This document shows, piece after piece, positions 18,009-26,932 of a stretch of DNA of 64,000 nucleotides. The stretch's first letter is position 1; each line of letters starts with the position of its first letter. The notes under the pieces were generated by a model. That model made no database searches, had not been told where the DNA came from, and was given only the letters and a program-made list of their open reading frames with translations. A program made the translations under genes and the position numbers. Location: the NCBI RefSeq assembly GCF_036013975.1, contig NZ_CP107904.1, positions 5,605,001 through 5,669,000 of the forward strand, read 5' to 3'. This stretch comes from Kitasatospora sp. NBC_00458. Its GTDB lineage: Bacteria; Actinomycetota; Actinomycetes; Streptomycetales; Streptomycetaceae.

Positions 18009-20093
18009 TCAGCTGGCGCGCCAGGTGGACAGGGTCACCTTGGCCGCACCGGTGGTGGCGTCCGCGACCTCGACCGCGGCGATGGCGATGTTGCGGGTGA
18101 CGCGGTCGCGGATGCAGAGCAGCCGGCCCGGGGTGACCCGGTTGAAGGTCAGGTCGGTGTCCGGCCGGGAGTCGATCGCCACCGCGCACTGCTCGGGGGA
18201 GACGGTCGCCTCGGTGATGACCGCGAAGTCCGACTTGCTGTCGCCGGAGCTGGCGAAGGAGTCGGCCCGGCTGCCGCTGGAGGTGGACTCCCGGCTCAGG
18301 CCGAGCCCCCACTTCAGGTCGGAGCCGCGCGGCACGACGTTGCCCGTGGTCAGGTCGATCCGGTAGGCGTCGCTGGAGTACTCGGCGGCCGGGATCGACA
18401 GCGGCTTCTTGTCGATCACCGGCTGGTAGCCGGTCGGCCGGGCCGGGGCGGTGACCCCGGCGCCGGAGGAGGCCGGCAGGGGCGCGGCGCTGACCGGCGA
18501 GGAGGCCGCGGACGGGCTCGACGTGGCCTTCGGAGACGAGGCGGCGGCCGGGGTGCTCGGCGCGGTCTCGGCCGGGGTGGTCGGCGCGGGGGCGGGCTGG
18601 GACGCCCCCGCGCCGCTCTGCGCGCTGCTCGACCTGTCGTCGTCCTTCTTCATCTTCTCCATCAGCACGACGCCGCCCGCGGTGCCGCCGAGCGCCATCA
18701 CCAGGGCGACGGTCAGCAGCACCTTCCAGGAGACGCCGCCCTTGCGCTTCGGCTCCGGCGCGGCCGCCGCGGTGTCGGTCACCACCGGCCCGGGCGGCGG
18801 GGTGTCGTAGGACGGCGGCTCCTGGCGGAGCTGGACGGTCGGCGGCGCGGAGAGCACCGGACCGGTGGGCGCCTCGGTGGGCGGCTGCGCGGTGCCGTAC
18901 GCGCCGAGCGCGGGCGGGACGAAGCCGGGCGGCGGGGTGCCGGGCTGGGTCGGGCCGTAGCCGGAGCCGGGCGCGGTGGGGGCGAACCCGGGCGGCGGGG
19001 TGGCCGGCTGGGTGGGCCCGTAGCCGGAGGGCGGGCCGAAGGCCGGCGCGCCGCCCGGGAGGGTCGGTCCGGTGGCGGGCTGCGGCGGCGCGGTCGGCGG
19101 TCCGGCCGGGGCCGGGGGGAGGGTGGGAGCGGCCGGCAGCGGGGTCGGCGGCGTCTTCGGGAGGTCGGAGCGGCGGGTGATCTCGGTGTTGACCTGGCGG
19201 GGCAGCCAGTCGTCGGAGAACCGCAGCTGGCCGCCGACCACCGGGTGGTTGCGGGCGATGTCGATGATCTCGGCGGGCCGGGGCCGGTCCTCGGGGGACT
19301 TGGCCAGGCAGCGCAGGATCAGCTCGCGCAGGCCGGCCGGGACGCCGTCCAGGTCGGCCTGCTCGTGCACCACCCGGTAGAGCACGGCGGTGTCCGGGCC
19401 GTCCCCGAACGGCGCGGAGCCGGCGGCCACGTACGCGGCCAGCGCGCCGAGTGCGAACACGTCGGTGGCCGGGGTGACCGGGCGGCCCTGGGCCTGCTCG
19501 GGGGACATGAAGGCGGGCGAGCCGATCCGGTAGCCGGTGCCGGTGAGCGCGGTGGCGTCGGCGGCCCGGGCGATGCCGAAGTCGATCACCCGCGGGCCGT
19601 CCCCGGCCACCAGCACGTTGGCCGGCTTGAGGTCGCGGTGGACCACCTCGACGCTGTGGATCGCCTGGAGGGCCTCGGCGATGCCGCCCATCAGCAGCAG
19701 CACGGTGCGGACCGGCAGCGCGCCGTTCTCGCGGACGACCTGCTGGAGCGAGGGGCCGGGGACGTACGCGGTGACCAGCCAGGGGGCGTCGCCGTCCAGG
19801 CCGCCGGAGTCGATCACCTGCGCGGTGTAGAGCCCGTGGATCCGCTGGGCGTTGGAGACCTCCTGCGCGAAGCGGCGGCGGAACTCGCCGTCCTCGGCGA
19901 ACTCCGGGCGGACCACCTTGAGCGCCACCGGCCGACCGCCGGGCGTGTACGAGAGGTAGACCCGGCCCATGCCGCCGGCCCCGAGCCGGGCGAACAGCCG
20001 GTAGCCGCCGACCTCCCTCGGGTCGTCCGGGTGCAGCGGCTGGAAGACCGGCGGGAGCGGTGAGGAGGCGTCCGTTGGCGTGTCGGCGGTCAT
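18009..20093 (-). CDS. membrane-anchored eukaryotic-type serine/threonine protein kinase
   Basis: Hanks-type kinase of 694 residues. The kinase domain spans about residues 25-285: glycine loop LGAGGMGRVYLS, ATP lysine VALKVV, catalytic loop HRDLKPANVL (about residue 149), DFGIA and SPAFMSPEQ. A Pro/Gly-rich linker of about 160 residues with GYGPTQP repeats follows. Then comes one transmembrane helix (VSWKVLLTVALVMALGGTAGGVVL), a Ser/Thr/Ala-rich stalk and an extracellular C-terminal domain. No PASTA repeats are present. It is downstream of kgd but separated by a strong terminator. Confidence 0.93.
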   Translation of the reverse strand: MTADTPTDASSPLPPVFQPLHPDDPREVGGYRLFARLGAGGMGRVYLSYTPGGRPVALKVVRPEFAEDGEFRRRFAQEVSNAQRIHGLYTAQVIDSGGLDGDAPWLVTAYVPGPSLQQVVRENGALPVRTVLLLMGGIAEALQAIHSVEVVHRDLKPANVLVAGDGPRVIDFGIARAADATALTGTGYRIGSPAFMSPEQAQGRPVTPATDVFALGALAAYVAAGSAPFGDGPDTAVLYRVVHEQADLDGVPAGLRELILRCLAKSPEDRPRPAEIIDIARNHPVVGGQLRFSDDWLPRQVNTEITRRSDLPKTPPTPLPAAPTLPPAPAGPPTAPPQPATGPTLPGGAPAFGPPSGYGPTQPATPPPGFAPTAPGSGYGPTQPGTPPPGFVPPALGAYGTAQPPTEAPTGPVLSAPPTVQLRQEPPSYDTPPPGPVVTDTAAAAPEPKRKGGVSWKVLLTVALVMALGGTAGGVVLMEKMKKDDDRSSSAQSGAGASQPAPAPTTPAETAPSTPAAASSPKATSSPSAASSPVSAAPLPASSGAGVTAPARPTGYQPVIDKKPLSIPAAEYSSDAYRIDLTTGNVVPRGSDLKWGLGLSRESTSSGSRADSFASSGDSKSDFAVITEATVSPEQCAVAIDSRPDTDLTFNRVTPGRLLCIRDRVTRNIAIAAVEVADATTGAAKVTLSTWRAS

Positions 20094-20270
20094 GCGGTTG
20101 TTCCCCCTGGGAGAGCGGTGACGTCGTCCGACCGCGTCCCGGGCACGTTGACGGGAGCCCCGACGGCGGTCTGGCGAGGCCTAACCTATCGACCCGTCAG
20201 GCTTCCCCGCAGGTCGGTACCGCTTTGGTTGCAGAGCTGGGACCTTCGCACACGCCTCCGTGATACGGCG

Positions 20271-20317
20271 CCGGCCCCCCGCGCGACCCTGGGGACCAGG
20301 GTTGCGCGGGGGGCCGG
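20271..20317 (-). terminator. strong hairpin terminator after kgd
   Basis: A 22-bp stem (20271-20292 with 20296-20317) has a single mismatch or wobble and a three-base loop, 32 bases past the kgd stop. It is entirely GC-rich and lacks a U-tract. Confidence 0.75.
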
Positions 20318-20348
20318 ACGGGTCGCTGCCGGGGGGCCGGCCGCCGGG

Positions 20349-23300
20349 TCAGAGGGTGTAGATCTCCTCCAGCAGCGCCTGCTGCTCGGCGGCGTGGCGC
20401 TTGGCCGAGCCGACCGCGGGGGCCGAGGAGGCCGTGCGGGCGACGCGGCGCAGGCGGGCGCCGTTGGCACTGCGGCCGACGACGACCTGGAGGTGGTCGA
20501 CCAGGTTCATCGCGATGAACGGCCAGGCACCCTGGTTGGCCGGCTCCTCCTGGGCCCAGACGAACTGGACGTCCTCGCCGTACTTGGCCAGCTCCTCCTG
20601 GAGCTCGGCCACCGGGAGCGGGTAGAGCCGCTCGACCCGGACGATCGCCGTGTCGGTGATGCCGCGCTCGGTGCGGGCCGCCTCGACGTCGTAGTAGAAC
20701 TTGCCGGCGGTGATGACCACCTTGCGGACGTTCGCCGGGTCGACGGTGGTGTCGCCGATGACCGGGCGGAACGAGCCGGACAGGAACTCGTCGGTGGCGC
20801 TCGCCGCGGCCTTCAGACGCAGCATCGACTTCGGGGTGAAGACGACCAGCGGCTTGTGGTGCGGGTTGTGCGCCTGCCAGCGGAGCAGGTGGAAGTAGTT
20901 CGACGGCAGGGTCGGCATGGCGACCGTCATGTTGTTCTGCGCGCACAGCTGCAGGAAGCGCTCCGGGCGGGCGGACGAGTGGTCCGGTCCCTGGCCCTCG
21001 TAGCCGTGCGGCAGCAGCAGGGTGACGCCCGAGTGCTGGCCCCACTTCTGCTCGGCGGAGGCGATGTACTCGTCCACCATGGTCTGCGCGCCGTTGACGA
21101 AGTCGCCGAACTGCGCCTCCCACATGACCAGCGAGTTCGGCCGGGTCAGCGAGTAGCCGTACTCGAAGCCCATGGCCGCGTACTCGGACAGCAGGCTGTC
21201 GTACACGGTGTAGCGGGCCTGGTCCTCGGTGAGGTACTGCAGCGGGGTGTAGTCCTCGCCGGTCTCCCGGTCGATCAGGACGGCGTGCCGCTGGCCGAAG
21301 GTGCCGCGGCGGCTGTCCTGGCCGGCCAGGCGGACCGGGTGGCCCTCCATGAGCAGCGAGCCGATGGCGAGGGTCTCGCCCATCGCCCAGTCGATGGTGT
21401 TGTCCTCGACCGAGGCGGCGCGGCGCTGCAGCTGCGGCAGCAGGCGCGGGTGGACGGTCAGCCAGTCCGGCAGGTTGACCTGCGAGGCGGCGATCCGCTT
21501 GACCATCTCCTGGGAGATGCCGGTCTGGATGTTGACCGGGAAGTCGGCGACCGGCTTGCCGTTGGTGGCGACGGCGGGGGTCTGGGCGGCGTCGCGGACC
21601 TCCGCGAAGACCTTCTCCAGCTGGCCCTGGAAGTCCTGGAGCGCCTGCTCCGCCTCTTCCATGGTGATGTCGCCGCGACCGATCAGGCCCTCGGTGTAGA
21701 GCTTGCGCACCGAGCGCTTCTTGTCGATCAGGTCGTACATCAGCGGCTGGGTGAACGACGGGTTGTCGGCCTCGTTGTGACCGCGGCGGCGGTAGCAGAT
21801 GAGGTCGATCACGACGTCCTTGTGGAACTCCTGGCGGAACTCGAAGGCGAGCCGCGCGACGCGGACCACGGCCTCCGGGTCGTCGCCGTTCACGTGGAAG
21901 ATCGGGGCCTCGATCATCCGGGCCACGTCGGTGCAGTACATCGAGGAGCGCGAGGAGGCCGGGGCGGCGGTGAAGCCGACCTGGTTGTTCACCACGACGT
22001 GCACGGTGCCGCCGGTGCGGTAGCCGCGCAGCTGCGACATGTTCAGGGTCTCCGCGACGACGCCCTGGCCGGCGAAGGCCGCGTCGCCGTGGATCTGGAT
22101 CGGCAGCACCGGGAAGGTGGTGCCGCCCTGGTCCAGGATGTCCTGCTTGGCGCGGGCGATGCCCTCGACGACCGGGTCCACGGCCTCCAGGTGGGAGGGG
22201 TTCGCGGCGAGCGAGACCTTGATGGTCTCGCCGTCCAGGCCGGTGAAGGTGCCCTCGGAGCCGAGGTGGTACTTCACGTCGCCGGAGCCGTGCATGGACT
22301 TCGGGTCGAGGTTGCCCTCGAACTCGCCGAAGATCTTGCCGTACGGCTTGCCGACGATGTTGGCCAGCACGTTGAGGCGGCCGCGGTGGGCCATGCCGAT
22401 GACGGCCTCGTCCAGGCGGTGCTCGGCCGCCGAGTCGATGGTGGCGTCCAGCAGCGGGATGAGGGACTCGCCGCCCTCCAGCGAGAAGCGCTTCTGCCCG
22501 ACGTACTTGGTCTGCAGGAAGGTCTCGAAGGCCTCGGCCGAGTTCAGCCGGCGCAGGATGCGCAGCTGCTCCTCGCGCTCCGGCTTGGTGTACGGCTTCT
22601 CCAGGCGGTCCTGCAGCCACTTGCGCTGCTTCGGGTCCTGGATGTGCATGTACTCGATGCCGACGGTGCGGCAGTACGTGTTGCGCAGCAGGCCGAGGAT
22701 GTCGCGGAGCTTCATCATCCGCTGGCCGCCGAAGCCGCCGACCGCGAACTCGCGCTCCAGGTCCCACAGGGTGAGGCCGTGGGTGGTGACGTCCAGGTCG
22801 GGGTGCTTGCGCTGCTTGTACTCCAGCGGGTCGGTGTCGGCCATGAGGTGGCCGCGGACCCGGTAGGAGTGGATCAGCTCGATGACGCGCGCGGTCTTGT
22901 TGACCTCGTCGTCGTGGGTGGTGGCGACGTCGGTGGCCCAGCGGACCGGCTCGTACGGGATCCGCAGCGACTCGAAGATCTCGTCGTAGAAGCCGTTCTC
23001 ACCGAGCAGCAGGCGGTGGATCTCGCGCAGGAACTCGCCGGACGCCGCGCCCTGGATGACGCGGTGGTCGTAGGTCGAGGTCAGCGTCATGATCTTGGAG
23101 ACGCCGAGGCGGGCCAGGGTCTCCGGGGCGGAGCCCTGGAACTCGGCCGGGTACTCCATGGCGCCGACGCCGACGATGGTGCCCTGGTTCTGCATCAGGC
23201 GCGGCACGGAGTGCACGGTGCCGATGCCGCCGGGGTTGGTCAGCGAGACCGTGACGCCGGTGAAGTCGTCCATGGTCAGCTTGTTGGCGCGGGCCCGGCG

Positions 23301-24095
23301 GACGATGTCCTCGTAGGCCTGCCAGAAGCCGAAGAAGTCGAGCGTCTCGGCCTTCTTGATGGCCGCGACGACGAGCTGGCGGTCGCCGTTCGGCTTGACC
23401 AGGTCGATGGCCAGGCCGAGGTTCACGTGCTCCGGCTTGACCAGGAAGGCCTTGCCGTTCTCCACCTTGTAGCTGTGGTTCATCCCGGGGGAGGCCTTGA
23501 CGGCCTGCACCAGGGCGTACCCGATGAGGTGGGTGAAGGAGACCTTGCCACCGCGGGCGCGCTGCAGGTGGTTGTTGATGACGATGCGGTTGTCGATCAA
23601 CAGCTTGGCCGGGACGGCGCGGACCGAGGTGGCGGTCGGCACCTCCAGCGAGGCGTCCATGTTGGTCGCGACGGCCTTGGCGGGGCCGCGCAGCGGGACC
23701 AGCTCGGGGCCGGTCGCGTCGGCGGCGGGCGCCGGCGCCGGGGCGGCGGCCTTGGGGGCCGGGGGCGCGGCGGGGGCTGCGGCGAGCGGCGCGGGGGCCG
23801 GGGCGGCGGCCGGCGCGGCCGGAGCCGGGGCCGGGGCAGCCGGAGCGGCCGGAGCAGCAGCGGCGGCGGGGGCGGCGGCGGGGGTCGGCGCGGGGCCGAC
23901 CTGGGTCGCGGCCTGGGTCACTGGGGTCACCTCGGTACCGGGCTTGTAGTCGGCGAAAAAGTCCCACCAGGCTCGGTCGACCGAGTTCGGGTCCTGGAGG
24001 TACTGCTGGTAGATCTCGTCGACGAGCCACTCGTTGGGGCCGAAGCCAGTGGAGCTTGCCGAGCTGTTGGAGGTTTCATGGGACTGTGGCGACAC
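20349..24095 (-). CDS. kgd: multifunctional 2-oxoglutarate decarboxylase/dehydrogenase E1-E2 fusion (Kgd/SucA)
   Basis: TCA-cycle enzyme of 1248 residues, full length for the actinobacterial fusion. Residues 1-45 hold the N-terminal E1 segment (FGPNEWLVDEIYQQYLQDP). An Ala/Pro linker to about residue 125 follows, then an E2 succinyltransferase core ending in YDHRVIQGAASGEFL (His344), and the ThDP-dependent E1 from about residue 370 to the end (IGMAHRGRLNVLAN, HGDAAFAGQGVVAET, RRRGHNEADNPS). It has no lipoyl domain, so it needs a separate lipoyl carrier. The start is GTG 24095 after AGAGGGCGG. In mycobacteria the enzyme is inhibited by GarA; garA is not in this window. Confidence 0.96.
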   Translation of the reverse strand: MSPQSHETSNSSASSTGFGPNEWLVDEIYQQYLQDPNSVDRAWWDFFADYKPGTEVTPVTQAATQVGPAPTPAAAPAAAAAPAAPAAPAPAPAAPAAAPAPAPLAAAPAAPPAPKAAAPAPAPAADATGPELVPLRGPAKAVATNMDASLEVPTATSVRAVPAKLLIDNRIVINNHLQRARGGKVSFTHLIGYALVQAVKASPGMNHSYKVENGKAFLVKPEHVNLGLAIDLVKPNGDRQLVVAAIKKAETLDFFGFWQAYEDIVRRARANKLTMDDFTGVTVSLTNPGGIGTVHSVPRLMQNQGTIVGVGAMEYPAEFQGSAPETLARLGVSKIMTLTSTYDHRVIQGAASGEFLREIHRLLLGENGFYDEIFESLRIPYEPVRWATDVATTHDDEVNKTARVIELIHSYRVRGHLMADTDPLEYKQRKHPDLDVTTHGLTLWDLEREFAVGGFGGQRMMKLRDILGLLRNTYCRTVGIEYMHIQDPKQRKWLQDRLEKPYTKPEREEQLRILRRLNSAEAFETFLQTKYVGQKRFSLEGGESLIPLLDATIDSAAEHRLDEAVIGMAHRGRLNVLANIVGKPYGKIFGEFEGNLDPKSMHGSGDVKYHLGSEGTFTGLDGETIKVSLAANPSHLEAVDPVVEGIARAKQDILDQGGTTFPVLPIQIHGDAAFAGQGVVAETLNMSQLRGYRTGGTVHVVVNNQVGFTAAPASSRSSMYCTDVARMIEAPIFHVNGDDPEAVVRVARLAFEFRQEFHKDVVIDLICYRRRGHNEADNPSFTQPLMYDLIDKKRSVRKLYTEGLIGRGDITMEEAEQALQDFQGQLEKVFAEVRDAAQTPAVATNGKPVADFPVNIQTGISQEMVKRIAASQVNLPDWLTVHPRLLPQLQRRAASVEDNTIDWAMGETLAIGSLLMEGHPVRLAGQDSRRGTFGQRHAVLIDRETGEDYTPLQYLTEDQARYTVYDSLLSEYAAMGFEYGYSLTRPNSLVMWEAQFGDFVNGAQTMVDEYIASAEQKWGQHSGVTLLLPHGYEGQGPDHSSARPERFLQLCAQNNMTVAMPTLPSNYFHLLRWQAHNPHHKPLVVFTPKSMLRLKAAASATDEFLSGSFRPVIGDTTVDPANVRKVVITAGKFYYDVEAARTERGITDTAIVRVERLYPLPVAELQEELAKYGEDVQFVWAQEEPANQGAWPFIAMNLVDHLQVVVGRSANGARLRRVARTASSAPAVGSAKRHAAEQQALLEEIYTL

Positions 24096-24419
24096 GGCGG
24101 CAACCGCCCTCTTCCGCTTCCTTTTGGGATGTTTGGACAGCGGGGATTAAGGCTACGCCTCTGACCAGTGATCGCGCAGTCCCCGGGGCTCAGGCGTCGC
24201 CCAGATCACAGTCCTGACCTGCAGTTTGGCTGAAAATGTGCGTTAGAAGGCCGCATTCGAGGGGAACCGATCGCGCCTGACCGCATCATATACTCGGGCA
24301 AAACCGGACATAAGTATTCGGTTGACCGGCGGACTCCGCCGCGCACGTCTGTGTCGCTTCTGTGACATGCGGGCGAAGTCCGCTCGACGCGAACACGGTC
24401 GGGGCGACCCGGCCGGAGG
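24096..24419. other. 324-bp intergenic region upstream of kgd
   Basis: It should hold the kgd promoter. On the minus strand TATGAT (24285-24290) with TTATGT 17 bases upstream is a plausible promoter. Imperfect 11-bp-spaced direct repeats TCTGTGTC (24348-24355) and TCTGTGAC (24359-24366) lie upstream of it. The rest is unremarkable. Confidence 0.4.
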
Positions 24420-25550
24420 TCAGCGCGGGCCGGGCAGCCGGACTTCGATCCGGCAGCCGCGCTCGGCCTCGGCGACCTCGATCCGGCCGCCGTGCAGGTC
24501 CACCGCCCAGCGGGCGATGGCCAGGCCCAGGCCGGTGCCGCCGTCGGCGCCCGGCCCGGAGGCCGTCGCGGTGCCGCTGCGGCTGAACCGCTCGAAGACC
24601 CTGGTCCGGTCGGCCGCCGGGATGCCCGGGCCCTCGTCCTCGACCTCCAGCAGCAGGCCGCCCGGCCTGTCGCCGGGCCGGGCGCGGACCGTCACGGTGC
24701 CGCCCGGCGGGGAGTGCTTGCAGGCGTTGTCGACCAGGTTGGCGACCACCTGGTGGAGCCGTTCCGGGTCGGCGACGCCGGTCAGTCCGAACGGGCTGAC
24801 CTCCAGGGCGAGCCGGACGTCGCCGCGGCGGGAGAACGCCCCGCCGGCCGTCGCGCCGTCCACGGTGACCCCGCGCAGCACGCCGTCCAGGAACTCGCGC
24901 ACCTCGAAGGGGCGGGCGTCCAGGTCGACGACGCCGTCGTCGATCTTGGACAGGTCGAGCAGGTGGGCGACCAGGCGGCCGAGCCGCTCGGTCTGCTCCA
25001 GCGCGGCACCCAGGGTCGCCGGGTTCGGCTGGACCACGCCGTCGACCACGTTCTCCAGCACGGCGTGCAGCGCGGCGATGGGCGTGCGCAGCTCGTGCGA
25101 GACGTTGGCGACCAGCTCGCGGCGGTGGCGGTCGGCGGCCCCGAGATCGGCCGCCATCTGGTTGAAGGTCGCCGCCAGCTCGCCGATCTCGTCGCGCGAG
25201 CCGACCTCGACCCGGCGGGTGTAGTCGCCGGAGGCCATCGCGCGGGCGGCGGCGGTCATGTCGCGCAGCGGGGCGGTCAGCCCGTGCGCGAGGAACTGCA
25301 TGAAGAGCAGCGAGGCGATCATCGAGAAGATCATGATGATCCGGATCTGGGTCTCGGACCGGATCGCCACGACCACCATGCCGGTGGCCAGGAAGACCGA
25401 GACGATCACCAGGAGGGCGAGCTTGCCCTTGATGGAGCGGACCGGGTCGAGCGGCCGGATGTCGGCCCAGACCCGGCGGGCGGCGCGCGTGGCCAGCGTG
25501 GGCGGCCGGCTGCCGTCGGTGTCCCCGTTGCGTTGCTGTGGAAAGGTCAT
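24420..25550 (-). CDS. two-component sensor histidine kinase with HAMP domain
   Basis: A 376-residue kinase. Two membrane segments (KLALLVIVSVFLATGMVVVAI; IIMIFSMIASLLFMQFLAHGL) are separated by a very short loop, so there is almost no extracellular sensor. A HAMP domain follows (LRDMTAAARAMASGDYTRRV), then HisKA with LVANVSHELRTPIAALHAV (His152), and a HATPase domain with VDNACKHSPPGGT, DEGPGIP and GGTGLGLAI. The start is ATG 25550. The response-regulator gene ends 92 bases upstream on the same strand. With so little periplasmic part, the signal is probably sensed in the membrane. Confidence 0.93.
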   Translation of the reverse strand: MTFPQQRNGDTDGSRPPTLATRAARRVWADIRPLDPVRSIKGKLALLVIVSVFLATGMVVVAIRSETQIRIIMIFSMIASLLFMQFLAHGLTAPLRDMTAAARAMASGDYTRRVEVGSRDEIGELAATFNQMAADLGAADRHRRELVANVSHELRTPIAALHAVLENVVDGVVQPNPATLGAALEQTERLGRLVAHLLDLSKIDDGVVDLDARPFEVREFLDGVLRGVTVDGATAGGAFSRRGDVRLALEVSPFGLTGVADPERLHQVVANLVDNACKHSPPGGTVTVRARPGDRPGGLLLEVEDEGPGIPAADRTRVFERFSRSGTATASGPGADGGTGLGLAIARWAVDLHGGRIEVAEAERGCRIEVRLPGPR

Positions 25551-25642
25551 TGGTCCCCTGTGATCCCCCGCGTGATCCCTCGGGCGGTGCGCACGGCGGT
25601 TCGGGACACGGGCCCCCCGGAGGCCCGTCGCCCGAGGCGCCG

Positions 25643-26386
25643 CTACGAGAGCGGGGCCTCCAGCGCGTACCCGACACCGTGGACGGTGCGGATCCAGCTG
25701 GCGCCGATCTTGCGGCGGAGCGCCTTGACGTGGCTGTCGACGGTGCGGGTGCCGGACGCGTCCGTCCAGTCCCACACCTCGGCCAGCAGCTGCTCGCGGG
25801 TGAGTACCGCGCGCGGCTGTGCGGCCAGGCAGGCGAGCAGGTCGAACTCGGTCGGCGTCAGGTGGACGTCCCCCGAGGCCAGCCGGACCCGGCGCTGCAC
25901 GTGGTCGATCTCCAGCTCGCCGAAGCGCAGCGAGCCGAGCGCGGGCGTCCGGGCGGCCTGCTGGGCGCGCTCGACGCGGCGCAGCAGCACGTTGACCCGG
26001 GCGGCCAGTTCGCGCATGGAGAAGGGCTTGGTCATGTAGTCGTCGGCACCGACGCCGAGTCCGACCAGCAGGTCCGTCTCGTCGTCGCGCGCGGTGAGCA
26101 TCAGGACCGGTACCGGGCGCTGGGCCTGGATCCGGCGGCACACCTCCAGCCCGTCGAAGCCGGGCAGCATGATGTCGAGGACGACCAGGTCGGGCTGCCA
26201 GGTGTGGAAGCCGTCGACGGCGCCCGGGCCGTCGTGGGCCACGGCGACCTTGAAGCCCTCCGCGCCCAGCCGGGCCGCGATGGACTCGGCGATCGTGGGC
26301 TCGTCCTCCACCACCAGCACTCTGCGCTGGCTGCTCACCGTGCCGCCGTTGTTCTGGTTGTCCTGCTGAATTTCTGTCACGGTCAC
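25643..26386 (-). CDS. OmpR-family response regulator
   Basis: A 247-residue regulator. The receiver domain (RVLVVEDEP) has phospho-acceptor Asp71 in VVLDIMLPGFDG, a conserved T in MLTARDDE and K in MTKPFSMREL. The C-terminal winged-helix Trans_reg_C domain is HLTPTEFDLLACLAAQPRAV ... SHVKALRRKIG...VHGVGYALE. The GTG start at 26386 was chosen for the upstream GGGGGCGG; GTG 26380 and GTG 26338 are alternatives. It is the cognate partner of the downstream kinase. A promoter resembling the housekeeping consensus lies at 26655-26683. Confidence 0.93.
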   Translation of the reverse strand: MTVTEIQQDNQNNGGTVSSQRRVLVVEDEPTIAESIAARLGAEGFKVAVAHDGPGAVDGFHTWQPDLVVLDIMLPGFDGLEVCRRIQAQRPVPVLMLTARDDETDLLVGLGVGADDYMTKPFSMRELAARVNVLLRRVERAQQAARTPALGSLRFGELEIDHVQRRVRLASGDVHLTPTEFDLLACLAAQPRAVLTREQLLAEVWDWTDASGTRTVDSHVKALRRKIGASWIRTVHGVGYALEAPLS

Positions 26387-26932
26387 GCCACCGCCCCCAG
26401 GGCTGCGGGCCGGCCACCTGTGGGGATGGCGAGGCTCCGCTCGTAGTCTTGATTCCGTCGTGGACTGTGCCGGGTCCGCCGTCCCGTTGCGCGTGCGGCA
26501 TCGGAGGACGGGTGTGGACCGTCCTTCTTCTCCCGCACACTCCGCAGCGTACGGACAGAGGATGCCTCCCGGCAGGCGGACCGGACGTTTCCGGCCCGCG
26601 GACCGGCCTTTCGGGCCGGTTTCCGGACCCACTCGGAAGTGGGCACGGGCCGATACCTTACCCGGCGATTTTTCACTCCGTAACGGTACGTATGCACATG
26701 AGTTGACACCAAGCCGCCGGTCAGGGGGGCTACCGCCGCGTAGTCGGAGGGATGGTCTGGACCAATGTCGGGTCTCGACCGGTATCGGGATACTCACGGC
26801 ATTTTCCCAGCCGGCTCCCAGGAGCCGGCCGTACCGTGGGCACGACAAGTCGTGGAGGTGGGACTACCGGAGCGCCCCGGTACGTTGGCACCGGGCGGGG
26901 CCGGTGGCTGCGGGCGGTGGAGCGGAGGCGAC
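26387..26932. other. 546-bp divergent intergenic region, response regulator / rhomboid-like gene
   Basis: It holds the promoter at 26655-26683 (minus) and a TTGACA at 26703-26708 (plus) without a convincing -10. No gene is supported. The AT-rich part around 26655-26710 is the only stretch with a regulatory look. Confidence 0.4.
26655..26683 (-). promoter_or_regulatory. candidate vegetative promoter of the two-component operon
   Basis: On the minus strand TTACGG (26678-26683), a 17-base spacer and TAAGGT (26655-26660) fit a housekeeping-sigma promoter. Transcription would begin near 26648, giving a 5' leader of about 260 bases. Confidence 0.4.

Noticed and set aside
20118..24164. 1348-aa plus-strand open frame opposite kgd
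   Set aside because: A shadow of the GC-rich kgd gene. It has no domain resemblance and lies entirely antisense to a well-supported enzyme.
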